From VGTK01 sp046327915 (GTDB lineage Bacteria > Desulfobacterota > Binatia > UBA12015), in assembly GCA_046327915.1 (NCBI GenBank), contig JAXLXO010000002.1:310001-374000 (forward strand): DNA of 64,000 nucleotides, in the 5' to 3' direction. The notes below the pieces were generated by a model. That model was not told the origin of the DNA. It worked only from the letters and a program-made list of their open reading frames with translations, and ran no database searches. A program made the position numbers and the translations under genes. Positions within the stretch are counted from its first letter, which is position 1, and each line of letters starts with the position of its first letter. Of this stretch, positions 45,525 through 54,036 are shown one piece after another.

Positions 45525-47071
45525 CTCCTCGGCGGGTCCACCGCGGGGCCGCCGTCCGGCGTCGTCTCTAGCACCTCGACCTCGGCCTCGCCGCGCGCGA
45601 AGCGCAGCGCGAGGCGCTCGCCGGGCGCGATCTCCGCCGCGTCGCGCACCACCCTGCCGTCGGGCTGCCGCGCCAGCGTGAAGCCGCGTCCGAGGACCGC
45701 GAGCGGCGACAGCGCGTCGAGCCGTGCCGCCGATGCCGCGACGTCGTGGCGCACGCCGGCGAGGCGGCGCTCGAACGCGTGCAGGATCCGGCGGCCGAGG
45801 GTCTCGACCGCGCGCAGCCTGGCCTCGGTCGACGGCGCGCGCGCGCCGAGCCGGGTGCGCAGACGCTCGAGCCGGTGGCGTCGCGCGAGCGGTTGCGAGC
45901 GCATCGCCTCGCGCGCACGGCGCGCCAGCGTCTCGAGGCGAAGCTGGCGTTCGGTGACGAGACGCCGTGGATCGGCGAGCACCTTGTCGGCGGCGACCAG
46001 CCGTCCGCGCATGCGCTCGACCCGGCTCACGAGCGCGTGCTCGAGGCGTCCCCGGAACCGCGCCAGCGTCTCCTCGAGCTCGCGGCGCTCGGGCATGACC
46101 AGAGCTGCCGCGGCGCTCGGCGTCGCCGCGCGCAGGTCGGCGACGAAGTCCGCGAGCGTGGTGTCGGTCTCGTGTCCCACCGCCGAGATCACCGGGATGC
46201 GCGAGCGCGCGATCGCGCGCACCACGACCTCCTCGTTGAACGCCCAGAGATCCTCGATCGAGCCGCCGCCGCGTCCGACGATGATCACGTCGACGGTGCC
46301 GTCGCGGTTGAGGTCGTCGATCGCGGCCGCGATGTCGGCGGCGGCTCCGTCGCCCTGCACCTTGCAGGGACGGACCACCACGCGGCGCGCCTCGAAGCGC
46401 TGTCCGAGCACCTTGAGGACGTCGCGCACCGCGGCGCCGGTGGACGCGGTCGCGACGCCGACCGCGCGCGGCAGGAACGGCAGCGGGCGCTTGCGCTCGG
46501 CCGCGAAGAGGCCCTCCGCCGCGAAGCGCTGCTTGCGCTCCTCGAGCGCACGATACAGGGCGCCGATGCCCTGCGGCTCGAGGCGCTCGATGACGACGCG
46601 CAGCCGTCCCGTCGGAGCGTACAGATCGACGCGACGGACGAACGCCAGCACCTTCATGCCCTCACCCGGCGAGAAGCGCAGCGCGCGCAGATCGTTGGCC
46701 CAGATCACCGCGTCGATCTGCGCGTCACCGTCCTTGAGGCAGCACCAGGCATGACCGCGCGAGAGCTTGACGTTCGAGAGCTCGCCCTCGACCCAGAAGC
46801 CCTGCGGAAAGCGCTCGGCGAGCGCCGCCTGCATCTGGCCGACGAGCTGCCCGACGGTGATCGTCCGGCGCTGCGGCCGCTCGGCCGGCGCGGCCGCAGC
46901 AGAGGCCATCGGCGGACGCGACGGCGCCTGCGCCCGCGGCGCCACCGTCGCGCGCGGCGGCGCGGGCTTCGCGTCGGCCGCCGGACGCGCCGGCGTCGAG
47001 CTCTCGAGCCCGGGAAAGAGCGGCGTCCCGGAAGGACCGCCGGCATCGGATGAAACGCCCTGCCGTTTCAT
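45521..47071 (-). CDS. xseA: Exodeoxyribonuclease VII large subunit
   Basis: The 516-residue protein has an N-terminal Pro/Ala-rich extension of about 70 residues, then the OB-fold (TVGQLVGQMQAALAERFPQG, FWVEGELSNVKLSRGHAWCC). The catalytic domain contains PRAVGVATASTGAAVRDVL, VIIVGRGGGSIEDLWAFNEE and ISAVGHETDTTLADFVADLR with the active-site Asp and His. It degrades single-stranded DNA in both directions. The long disordered N-terminus is unusual; an internal start nearer the OB-fold cannot be excluded, though no clear ribosome site decides. Confidence 0.93.
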   Translation of the reverse strand: MKRQGVSSDAGGPSGTPLFPGLESSTPARPAADAKPAPPRATVAPRAQAPSRPPMASAAAAPAERPQRRTITVGQLVGQMQAALAERFPQGFWVEGELSNVKLSRGHAWCCLKDGDAQIDAVIWANDLRALRFSPGEGMKVLAFVRRVDLYAPTGRLRVVIERLEPQGIGALYRALEERKQRFAAEGLFAAERKRPLPFLPRAVGVATASTGAAVRDVLKVLGQRFEARRVVVRPCKVQGDGAAADIAAAIDDLNRDGTVDVIIVGRGGGSIEDLWAFNEEVVVRAIARSRIPVISAVGHETDTTLADFVADLRAATPSAAAALVMPERRELEETLARFRGRLEHALVSRVERMRGRLVAADKVLADPRRLVTERQLRLETLARRAREAMRSQPLARRHRLERLRTRLGARAPSTEARLRAVETLGRRILHAFERRLAGVRHDVAASAARLDALSPLAVLGRGFTLARQPDGRVVRDAAEIAPGERLALRFARGEAEVEVLETTPDGGPAVDPPRR

Positions 47072-47101
47072 TCTTCGTGGCCGGCGGCGCCGGTGACGAG
47101 C

Positions 47102-48532
47102 TCAGTCGTTCTTCGCGACCAGGGTCTTGAAGACCTGCCAGCTCTTGAGAAGCTCGAGCGCGCGGTCGAGCTGCGGATCCTTGCCGAGCTCGCCCATCGT
47201 GCCCTGCGCGGCCGGATCCTCCGACGGGCTGCCCTCCTCTTCCTGCTCCTCGCCGCCGTTGTCCTTGATCGGCTTCGGCACCGGCTTCAGGCTCGGATCC
47301 GCGTTCGGATCGCGGCTGTTGCCGTTCTCGAGGTGCTTCGGAAGGTTCTCCTCGCGCAGGAACTGCTGCTGCGACGGCGACGACTTCTTGGCCTCGACCT
47401 TCTGCAGCTGGACGTTGTTCTCCATCGAGATGTCCGGAACGATTCCGGTCGCCTGGATCGAGCGTCCGCTGGGCGTGTAGTAGAGCGCCGTCGTCAGGCG
47501 CAGCGCCGACTGGTCGTCGAGCGGCAGGATGGTCTGCACCGAGCCCTTGCCGAAGGTCTGCGTGCCGAGCACCAGCGCGCGCTTGTGATCCTGCAGCGCT
47601 CCCGCGACGATCTCCGCCGCGCTCGCGGTACCGCCGTTCACCAGCACCACCATCGGGAAGTCCATGTGGCTGCCGGGCTTGTGCGCGAAGTACTTCTGCT
47701 TCTGGCTGTCGAGACGGCCGTCGGTGTAGACGATCAGGCCCGAGTCGAGGAACGTGTCGGAGACCTTGACGGCCTGCGACAGGAGCCCGCCGGGATCGTT
47801 GCGCAGGTCGAGGATCATGCCGCGGATCTTGTCGTCCGAGCCGCCGCTCAGCGCATTGATCGCGTCCTCGAGCGCGGTGCCGGTCTTCTCCTGGAACTGC
47901 GTGATGCGGATGTAGCCGTAGCCGTCGCCGAGGTCCTTGTACTTGACCGACTGGATCTGGATGTTCTCGCGCGTCAGCGTGAAGTCGAGCAGCTGCGGCA
48001 CGCCCTCGCGCTTCACCGAGACCACGACCTTCGAGCCGCGCGGGCCGCGCATCTTCTTGACGGCGTCGGCGAGCGACAGATCCTTGGTGAACTCGCCGTC
48101 GATCTTGATGATCTGGTCACCCGGGCGGATGCCGGCCTTCGCCGCGGGCGTGTCCTCGATCGGCGACACGACGGTCAGCACGCCGCCGCGGTTGGTGATC
48201 TCGATGCCGAGGCCGCCGAAGCTGCCCTTGGTGTCGACCTGGAGCTCCTTGTAGAGCTCCGGCGTCAAGTACGCGCTGTGCGGATCGAGCGAGGCCAGCA
48301 TGCCGTTGACCGCGCCCTCGAGGAGCTGCTTGGTGTCGACCTGGTCGACGTAGTTCTTCTGGACGATCGACAGGATGTTGGTGAACGTCTCGAGCTCGTC
48401 GTAGGTTTCCTGCGGAACCGCCGAGACGCGCTCCACGGCACGGCCACCGGAGAAGAGCACGGCCATGCACAGGCCGAAGGCGAGCGCCGTCAGTGTGGCG
48501 CGCCTGCGCCCGGCCTTCGAAAACTGCCTCAT
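47102..48532 (-). CDS. S41 C-terminal processing peptidase (CtpA-like)
   Basis: The 476-residue protein has an N-terminal membrane anchor or signal (ATLTALAFGLCMAVLFSGGR), a PDZ domain (about 95-190; GSFGGLGIEITNRGG) and the S41 protease domain with catalytic Ser in NGGTASAAEIVAGAL and Lys in TFGKGSVQTIL. A charged C-terminal tail ends it. It acts in the periplasm on cell-wall enzymes or lipoproteins. ftsE-ftsX-envC-ctpA order is common in delta-type genomes, which ties it to cell-wall hydrolase control during division. Start ATG at 48532, 101 bases after the fusion gene. Confidence 0.93.
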   Translation of the reverse strand: MRQFSKAGRRRATLTALAFGLCMAVLFSGGRAVERVSAVPQETYDELETFTNILSIVQKNYVDQVDTKQLLEGAVNGMLASLDPHSAYLTPELYKELQVDTKGSFGGLGIEITNRGGVLTVVSPIEDTPAAKAGIRPGDQIIKIDGEFTKDLSLADAVKKMRGPRGSKVVVSVKREGVPQLLDFTLTRENIQIQSVKYKDLGDGYGYIRITQFQEKTGTALEDAINALSGGSDDKIRGMILDLRNDPGGLLSQAVKVSDTFLDSGLIVYTDGRLDSQKQKYFAHKPGSHMDFPMVVLVNGGTASAAEIVAGALQDHKRALVLGTQTFGKGSVQTILPLDDQSALRLTTALYYTPSGRSIQATGIVPDISMENNVQLQKVEAKKSSPSQQQFLREENLPKHLENGNSRDPNADPSLKPVPKPIKDNGGEEQEEEGSPSEDPAAQGTMGELGKDPQLDRALELLKSWQVFKTLVAKND

Positions 48533-48633
48533 TCGATTCCTCGTGTGGAGATGGCTCTCCGGATTTCGACTCCGCGCATCCTATCTCATACGCTCCGGAA
48601 ACGCCCGTCGGAAGGTGCTTTCCGGCCCGCCCG

Positions 48634-50193
48634 TCAACCCTCCTCCGAGCGTGACGGGTCGTTCTCGAGCCAGCCGACGGGATCGACGGCCTTTCCACGC
48701 TCGCGAACCGAGAAGTAGATCGGCCCCGGACCCGCGTCCGCGATCGGCTCGCCCGCCTCGACCTGCATGCCGCGCACGACCAGTGTTTCGGCAACGCGAC
48801 CGTAGACGCTGAAGGTCCGGCGGCCGTGGCTCACCACGACGACCTTGCCCGCGCCCGCGAGGTCGCCCGCGTAGACGACCTTCCCCGCCGCCGTCGCGCG
48901 TACCGGCTCGCCGGCGCGGACGCGCAGGCCGATGCCGTTGCGGAACGCATGCGGCCTGCCCGGCAGGCCCGCCTCGCCCCATGCGATCGCCATCCCGCCG
49001 GTGACCGGCGGCCGCCGCGGCGCGATCGGCGGTCCGGGCGAAAGGCTGGTCCCGTGCAGCAGCCGCAGCTCCGACCGCCGCATCTCCAGCGCCGCGCAGG
49101 TGTCGCGCCAGTTCTCGACCATGCGCACGTGCTCGTCGCGCTGCAGATTCGCGAGCCGCAGGCGAAGTGCGTCCTGCGTCGCGTAGGCGCGCACGGCGGC
49201 GACCTCGGTCTCGGCGAGCAGACGCTCGGCGTCGATCCGGTTGCGGTTGCAGGCGGCGAGCTCGCGCCCGACGCCGCGCAGGATCTGCCAGTCGGAGGGC
49301 GCCACCGTCTCGGCGGCGCCTGCGGCGGACGCTCCGAGAAGGATGCAGAACCCGACCAGCGCGATCAGCTCGACCGGCGCGTCGGTGATGCGCAGCACCG
49401 CGCGGCGCGCGGCGAGCGCCGCGGACGCCACCGCACCGATCACGAACGCGCACGCCGCCGCGAGCAGCGCCGCGCGGCTCGTCGGCGACAGCAGCGGCAT
49501 CGACGCGCCCGCCGCGTCGTCGTGTCCCAGCAGAAGCGAGGCGCCGAGCCAGGTCGCGAGCACCGCTCCCAGCGTGCCCGCCATGACGACCAGTCCGAGC
49601 TGGTTGCCGAGCGGCCGCCACAGGCTCGCCGGCTCCGCGCCGAGCAGGTAGCGCACGGCGAGCTCGTCGCGCGACTCGCGCACCGCCATCGTCGCGGTGA
49701 GCAGCAGCCCGGTCACGAAGAGCAGGCAGCCGAGCGCGACCAGCGCGACGCCGACGATCCCCTGCCCGGCCGGGGGCGTGGGCGGCTGCGGCGCCGCCAG
49801 CGCGATCACGTCGACGACACCGTCGAGCTGCTGCAGCGTCGCGACCTCGGTGGCGGCGTCCTCGCCGGCCCGACGCGCCATCCGGACCTCGAGCACGCGC
49901 ATGGTCTCGCCGCCGGTGCGGAGCGCCGCCGTCTCGCCGAGCAGATCGTCGATGCCGTGCTCGGCGACGATCGCGGCGTCACCGTGCGCCGCGAGCCCGG
50001 CGCGCGTCGCCTCCGCGAGCGGTCCGCGCGCGACGACGTAGTAGCGGCCCTCCATGGGAGGGGCGGCCTGCACGCGCGCGCGAGCGAGGACGGTCGCACC
50101 CGAGGTGACCAGCACGCCGGCCGCGAGCGCCACCGCGAAGGCGAGCAGCAGGACGCCGCGCGAGCGTCGCCAGGTCGCGGACGCGACGTTCAC
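48634..50193 (-). CDS. FtsX-EnvC fusion: division permease joined to a degenerate LytM activator
   Basis: One 519-residue frame holds two normally separate proteins. Residues 1-265 are FtsX-like: helix 1 (14-36), an extracytoplasmic domain (40-140), helices 2-4 (145-170, 198-222, 240-262) and the AVRYLLGAEPASLWRPL loop. Residues 275-295 are a fifth hydrophobic segment, ELIALVGFCILLGASAAGAAE, with a signal-peptidase-like AGA-A end. Residues 300-380 are a coiled coil and 400-510 a LytM/M23 domain that matches EnvC (YFSVRERGKAVDPVGWL). The zinc ligands are missing (FRNGIGLRV in place of HxGxD), as in EnvC. The GTG at 50193 overlaps the ftsE stop. A GTG codon at 49398 (Val266) might allow a separate EnvC. 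Confidence 0.87.
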   Translation of the reverse strand: MNVASATWRRSRGVLLLAFAVALAAGVLVTSGATVLARARVQAAPPMEGRYYVVARGPLAEATRAGLAAHGDAAIVAEHGIDDLLGETAALRTGGETMRVLEVRMARRAGEDAATEVATLQQLDGVVDVIALAAPQPPTPPAGQGIVGVALVALGCLLFVTGLLLTATMAVRESRDELAVRYLLGAEPASLWRPLGNQLGLVVMAGTLGAVLATWLGASLLLGHDDAAGASMPLLSPTSRAALLAAACAFVIGAVASAALAARRAVLRITDAPVELIALVGFCILLGASAAGAAETVAPSDWQILRGVGRELAACNRNRIDAERLLAETEVAAVRAYATQDALRLRLANLQRDEHVRMVENWRDTCAALEMRRSELRLLHGTSLSPGPPIAPRRPPVTGGMAIAWGEAGLPGRPHAFRNGIGLRVRAGEPVRATAAGKVVYAGDLAGAGKVVVVSHGRRTFSVYGRVAETLVVRGMQVEAGEPIADAGPGPIYFSVRERGKAVDPVGWLENDPSRSEEG

Positions 50194-50891
50194 GGGATCC
50201 GCCCCGCGAGGCTGCGCACGCGTCCCGGCGTCGCGGTCTCGAGCGTGATGCGTCCGGCGTCGAGCAGCGCGAGCCGGTGCGCGCCGAGGCCGGCCAGCGA
50301 CGGCTCGCGACTCGCCACCACGATCGTCTTGCCCGCCGCGCGCTCCTCGGCGAGAAGCGCGCCGAGGCGGCGTGCGTCGCGCGCGTCGAGGTCGGCGGTG
50401 GGCTCGTCGGCCAGCAGCAGCGACGCCTCTGGACGCGCGAGCGCGCGCGCGATGCCCACCCAGCGGCGCTCCACCGCGGACAGCGTGGCGGCGCGTCGTC
50501 CGCGCAGATGCGCGATGCCGGTCCGCTCCAGCGCCTCGCCGGCCGCCGACTCGGCCTGTCGCGGCAGGGCACCGACGACGTCGAGCGCGAGCGCCACGTT
50601 CTGCTCGACGGTCAGGTCGCCGACCAGCAGCGGCAGCTGCGCGATCACGCCGATGCGGCGCCGGTGCGCGGCGAGCACCTCGGGCGAGCTGCCGCCGAGG
50701 ACGAGGTCGTCGACGACGATCCAGCCGTGCGTCGGCGTGTCGAGGCCGAGCAGGAGGCGCAGCAGAGTCGACTTGCCCGCCGCCGCCGGCCCGCTGATCA
50801 CCAGCACGTCGCCGGTGTCGACGCACAGGCTCACGTCGGCCAGGACCTCGCGATCCGGCCAAGCCCGGGCAACGTGAATGAACCGCACCAT
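50190..50891 (-). CDS. ftsE: FtsE-like ABC ATPase
   Basis: The 233-residue ATPase has Walker A GPAAAGKSTLLR, Q-loop in RRIGVIAQLPLLVGDLT, Walker B LLLADEPTADLDARDARR and a VVASREPSL switch region in which the usual His is not evident. The signature LSGGQ is changed to LSAVERRWVGIARAL. FtsE forms a complex with FtsX at the divisome to control cell-wall hydrolases. It is coupled by GTGA to the ftsX-envC gene. The odd signature and switch may mean weak ATP hydrolysis or a divergent regulatory ATPase. Confidence 0.85.
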   Translation of the reverse strand: MVRFIHVARAWPDREVLADVSLCVDTGDVLVISGPAAAGKSTLLRLLLGLDTPTHGWIVVDDLVLGGSSPEVLAAHRRRIGVIAQLPLLVGDLTVEQNVALALDVVGALPRQAESAAGEALERTGIAHLRGRRAATLSAVERRWVGIARALARPEASLLLADEPTADLDARDARRLGALLAEERAAGKTIVVASREPSLAGLGAHRLALLDAGRITLETATPGRVRSLAGRIP

Positions 50892-51034
50892 CGACCGCGC
50901 CCCCCCGATGTCGCGCGTCGTCCGAGCGTTGGTCTTAACCGGGATTCGACCGGGACCGCAAGGAGAAGAATGCGCCGGAGCGATTTTGACTTCGCGCGTT
51001 GCGCGCTGCTAGGTCCGGCGCGGGAGGTCGGGCC

Positions 51035-51430
51035 ATGCGGGTGGAGAGGCAGCTTTCGTTGATCATCGACAATCGCCCGGGCGTTCTCGCCAAGGTGTGC
51101 GGTGATCTCGCGCAGGCGAAGATCGACATCATCGCGATCAACGTCGAGAACCTCGTCGATCACTCCGCGGTGCGCATGATCGTCGACGCCCCGGACAAGG
51201 CGATGCACCTGCTGGGCGCGAGCGGCGTCCTCGTGTTCGAGAACGAGGTGCTCGCCGTGTCGGTCGCCAACAAGCCGGGCGCGCTGGTCGGCCTCGCGCA
51301 GCGCCTCGGCTCCGCGCGGATCAACATCGACTACATGTACGGCAGCACGCCCGACACCGGGAAGGCGACCGTGTTCCTGCGCGTCAACAACGTGAAGCGC
51401 GCGCAGGAGGCGCTCAAGCGCAAGCGGTAG
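51035..51430 (+). CDS. Tandem ACT-domain protein
   Basis: The 131-residue protein consists of two ACT domains: QLSLIIDNRPGVLAKVCGDL and LAVSVANKPGALVGLAQRLG each start one. ACT pairs bind amino acids and regulate enzymes. The length and pattern resemble stand-alone ACT proteins rather than IlvH. The ATG at 51035 has GGGAGG 7 bases upstream. It is divergent from ftsE, with 143 bases between the two starts, and convergent with the membrane gene at 51451. Its ligand is unknown. Confidence 0.88.
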   Translation: MRVERQLSLIIDNRPGVLAKVCGDLAQAKIDIIAINVENLVDHSAVRMIVDAPDKAMHLLGASGVLVFENEVLAVSVANKPGALVGLAQRLGSARINIDYMYGSTPDTGKATVFLRVNNVKRAQEALKRKR

Positions 51431-51450
51431 ATCGGGCGCCGCAGCGCTCG

Positions 51451-52176
51451 CTACGCCGCCGCCCGGACCCGCCCCTCGCGCAGCGCCGTCACCGGGTCCA
51501 TGTCGCGCCACGCGCGGTTGCCGTAGAGGACCGTCGCAAGGAAGAGCGCACCGCTCGCGGCGTTCAGGAACGCGATCCAGCCCTCGAGCGGATCGCCGGC
51601 ATCGTGCGCGCCGAAATTCGCGATCGCGATGCCGACGTGGATCGCGAAGAACAGCGCCGCCACCCACTGCACGACGCGGATCCCGATGCGGCCGCCCCAG
51701 ACCGACGCCGGGAACAGCGTGAACGTCAGCAGCAGGTGCCAGCCCGCCATGTGGTTGCCCATCTTGAGCGCCCACTCGTCGTGCAGCAGCTCGGAGCGCT
51801 GCAGGTAGAGCCAGCTCGCGGCGAAGCCCGCGAACGAGCCGCCGAGCGCCAGCAGCGCGTGAATCCAGGCCGAGCGCGTCGGACGCGCGCGCAGCCGGTC
51901 GCGGCGTGGCGCCGCCTCGCCGTCCACCGTGACTGCGACGCCGACGCCCTGCCCCTCGGGCACGAGGCGCATCGCGAGGCGCGCGCCGCCCGGCAGCAGC
52001 ACCGTCTCGACGCCGCGCTCGAGCTCGGCGCGCGTGCGCGCCCGGAGCACGGGGCGTCCGCCGAGCACCAGCGTGCCGCCGTCGTACGTGAACGAGCCCT
52101 CGAACACCGCGTCCGGCCAGCCGTCGAGCGGCAGCTGGAAGGCGATCTCCTGATCCGGCCGCGGCTTCTCCATCAC
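51451..52176 (-). CDS. Four-helix membrane protein of unknown function
   Basis: The 241-residue protein has a soluble N-terminal half (about 1-100, beta-rich, FQLPLDGWPDAVFEGSFTYD) and four predicted membrane helices: IHALLALGGSFAGFAASWLY, WHLLLTFTLFPASVWGG, VVQWVAALFFAIHVGIAIA and IAFLNAASGALFLATVLY. Several His and Trp residues lie in or near the helices. I do not recognise a family. It follows the Lgt-thioredoxin gene on neither side of an operon: it is downstream of it by 10 bases on the same strand direction (transcription runs from 53476 down), so co-transcription is likely. Confidence 0.6.
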   Translation of the reverse strand: MMEKPRPDQEIAFQLPLDGWPDAVFEGSFTYDGGTLVLGGRPVLRARTRAELERGVETVLLPGGARLAMRLVPEGQGVGVAVTVDGEAAPRRDRLRARPTRSAWIHALLALGGSFAGFAASWLYLQRSELLHDEWALKMGNHMAGWHLLLTFTLFPASVWGGRIGIRVVQWVAALFFAIHVGIAIANFGAHDAGDPLEGWIAFLNAASGALFLATVLYGNRAWRDMDPVTALREGRVRAAA

Positions 52177-52186
52177 GGAGACCGGG

Positions 52187-53476
52187 TCAGTTCCCGTCCG
52201 GGCCGCGCACCCAGCGGCCTTCCTTGATCAGCGTGCGCAGGTCCTGCTCGAAGCGCGGGTCGCGCCAGTCGCGCGGTCCGATGAAGCGCGCGACCAGATT
52301 TCCGTCGCGATCGATGAGGAACGTCTCGGGGTAGCCGTAGACGCCGTAGCTGCGCCCGATCTCGCCGGTGGGGCTGACCAGGATCGGGAACGTGAGGCCG
52401 TTCTCCTGGACGAACTTCTGCACCACCGGTGCGCCGCCGTCGTCCTCGCTGATCGCGAGCATGACGAAGTCCTCGGCCGCGAACTTCTTCGACAGCGCCT
52501 GCATGGACGGCATCTCCATGCGACACGGCGGACACCACGTCGCCCAGAAGTTCAGGAAGACGACCTTCCCGCGCTGCGCGGACAGGCGCACCGCCTGTCC
52601 CTGCAGATCCTGCGCGACGAAGTCGGGCGCGCCCTTGCCACCGCTCTTGCAGCCGCCCGCGAGGAGCAGCAGCGCGATCGCGGCCAGCGGTGCGAGCGCG
52701 GCACGGCGGCTCTTCGCCCAGACGAGCCCGAGCGCTCCCGCGATCACGCTCGCGATGCCGAACCACTGCGCCTCCGACAGGCCCAGGGCGTAGCGCGGCT
52801 CGATGCGCACGATCTCGACGAGGAAGCGCGCGATGCCGGACAGGATGAGGTAGACGCACAGCACCGAGCCGTCGGCGAGACGGTTCGGCCGTCGCGCCAA
52901 CCGGTAGAGGATCACGAACGCGCCGCTGTAGAGCAGGCTCTCGTAGACCGGCGACGGATGGACGCGCACACCCGCCGGCTCCGTCCAGCCGGAGATCGCG
53001 CGCGGATACGCCATCGCCCACGGCAAGGTCGACGGCGTGCCCCAGTCGCCGTCGCCGGCGAGCTGGCAGCCGATCCGGCCGATCGCTTGGCCGATCGCCA
53101 GCGCGGGCGCGATCGCGTCCACGACCAGCAGCCACGGCAGCCCCGCGTAGCGGATGTAGGCCGACACCGAGAGGAATCCACCGACCAGCCCGCCGTACCA
53201 GACGAAGCCGGAGCCGGTCAGGATCGAGCTCAGCGGCGACGAGACGAACTGGTGCCAGTCGTTGACGATCGCGAGGATCCGCGAGCCGACGATGCCACCG
53301 ATCGCGCCCCACCAGACGATCGACGAAGCGTGCGCGCGGTCGAGCCCGCGCGCCTCGAGACCGTTGCCGGTCACGTATCCCGCGACGAGGAAGGCCAGCG
53401 CCAGCATCGCACCGAAGCTGTAGAGCGCGAGCGGCCCGAGCTGGAACAGGACCGGAATCATCGAGCGTCGAGACAT
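52187..53476 (-). CDS. Fusion of Lgt (prolipoprotein diacylglyceryl transferase-like) with a TlpA/ResA-like thioredoxin lipoprotein
   Basis: One 429-residue frame. Residues 1-257 are Lgt-like, with several helices, WYGGLVGG (92-99), the signature GRIGCQLAGDGDWG (133-146; Arg134) and HPSPVYES. Two usual Lgt residues differ: Tyr94 stands where E. coli has an essential His, and Cys137 replaces Asn. Residues 256-276 (KSRRAALAP through LLLLAGGC) form a complete lipoprotein signal with lipobox AGGC and Cys276. Residues 284-425 are thioredoxin-like with WCPPC (314-318) and cis-Pro GYPETF. No start codon lies between the parts. The start could also be Met6 (53461). Either it anchors a periplasmic thiol-oxidoreductase, or Lgt lipidates its own C-terminal half. 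Confidence 0.87.
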   Translation of the reverse strand: MSRRSMIPVLFQLGPLALYSFGAMLALAFLVAGYVTGNGLEARGLDRAHASSIVWWGAIGGIVGSRILAIVNDWHQFVSSPLSSILTGSGFVWYGGLVGGFLSVSAYIRYAGLPWLLVVDAIAPALAIGQAIGRIGCQLAGDGDWGTPSTLPWAMAYPRAISGWTEPAGVRVHPSPVYESLLYSGAFVILYRLARRPNRLADGSVLCVYLILSGIARFLVEIVRIEPRYALGLSEAQWFGIASVIAGALGLVWAKSRRAALAPLAAIALLLLAGGCKSGGKGAPDFVAQDLQGQAVRLSAQRGKVVFLNFWATWCPPCRMEMPSMQALSKKFAAEDFVMLAISEDDGGAPVVQKFVQENGLTFPILVSPTGEIGRSYGVYGYPETFLIDRDGNLVARFIGPRDWRDPRFEQDLRTLIKEGRWVRGPDGN

Positions 53477-53559
53477 ACCCGATCCCGTCCGGGGCTGCCA
53501 TGCGCGGGCGCACATGGAATCGGCACCGGTACGCGTTGCGGCACGTCGATCGGGCTGGA

Positions 53560-54036
53560 ATGAATGAAGGCATGCCGAAGGCCGGTTTCTGGGCGATCGA
53601 GACGAACGTCATCCGCTTCGGGCGCGACGGCCGCTGGTACTCCGACGACGAGCCGATCGTGAACCCGCGCATCGCCGACCTGTTCGCGCGCCACATCACG
53701 CGCGCCGAGGACGGCTCGTGGTGGCTCCGCATCGGCGACGAGCGGGCGAAGATCGTGGTCGACGACACCCCGTTCGTGGTGACGCGCGTCGACGGCGACC
53801 CGCAGCGTGGCTTCCGGATCACGCTCAACGACCGCTCGACCGAGGATCTCGCGCCGTCGAGCCTCGCCTTCGGCGACGGCGACGTCCTCTACTGCGACGT
53901 CAAGTCGGCGACGTACCGCGCGCGCTTCCTGCGCGCCGCGCAGAGCGAGCTGCTCGGTCACGTGACCGCGAACGGCGACGGCTTCGTCCTGCCGGTCCCC
54001 GGCGGCGTGCAGCCGCTCGAGCACCGCGGCGCCTGA
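53560..54036 (+). CDS. DUF1285-family protein
   Basis: The 158-residue protein has the family pattern IRFGRDGRWYSDDEPIVNPR, LFARHITRAEDGSWWLRIGD, and RAKIVVDDTPFVVTRVD. DUF1285 proteins have a beta-rich fold and unknown function. The ATG at 53560 is used; 53572 is an alternative. Its last base is the first of the trmL ATG (TGATG), so it is coupled to a tRNA methyltransferase. It is divergent from the Lgt fusion gene, with 83 bases between the start codons. Confidence 0.8.
   Translation: MNEGMPKAGFWAIETNVIRFGRDGRWYSDDEPIVNPRIADLFARHITRAEDGSWWLRIGDERAKIVVDDTPFVVTRVDGDPQRGFRITLNDRSTEDLAPSSLAFGDGDVLYCDVKSATYRARFLRAAQSELLGHVTANGDGFVLPVPGGVQPLEHRGA

Noticed and set aside
52640..52720. The Lgt-thioredoxin fusion as a sequencing frameshift
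   Set aside because: Both halves are in the same frame without any shift; the joint is a coherent signal sequence with no broken codon or homopolymer run.
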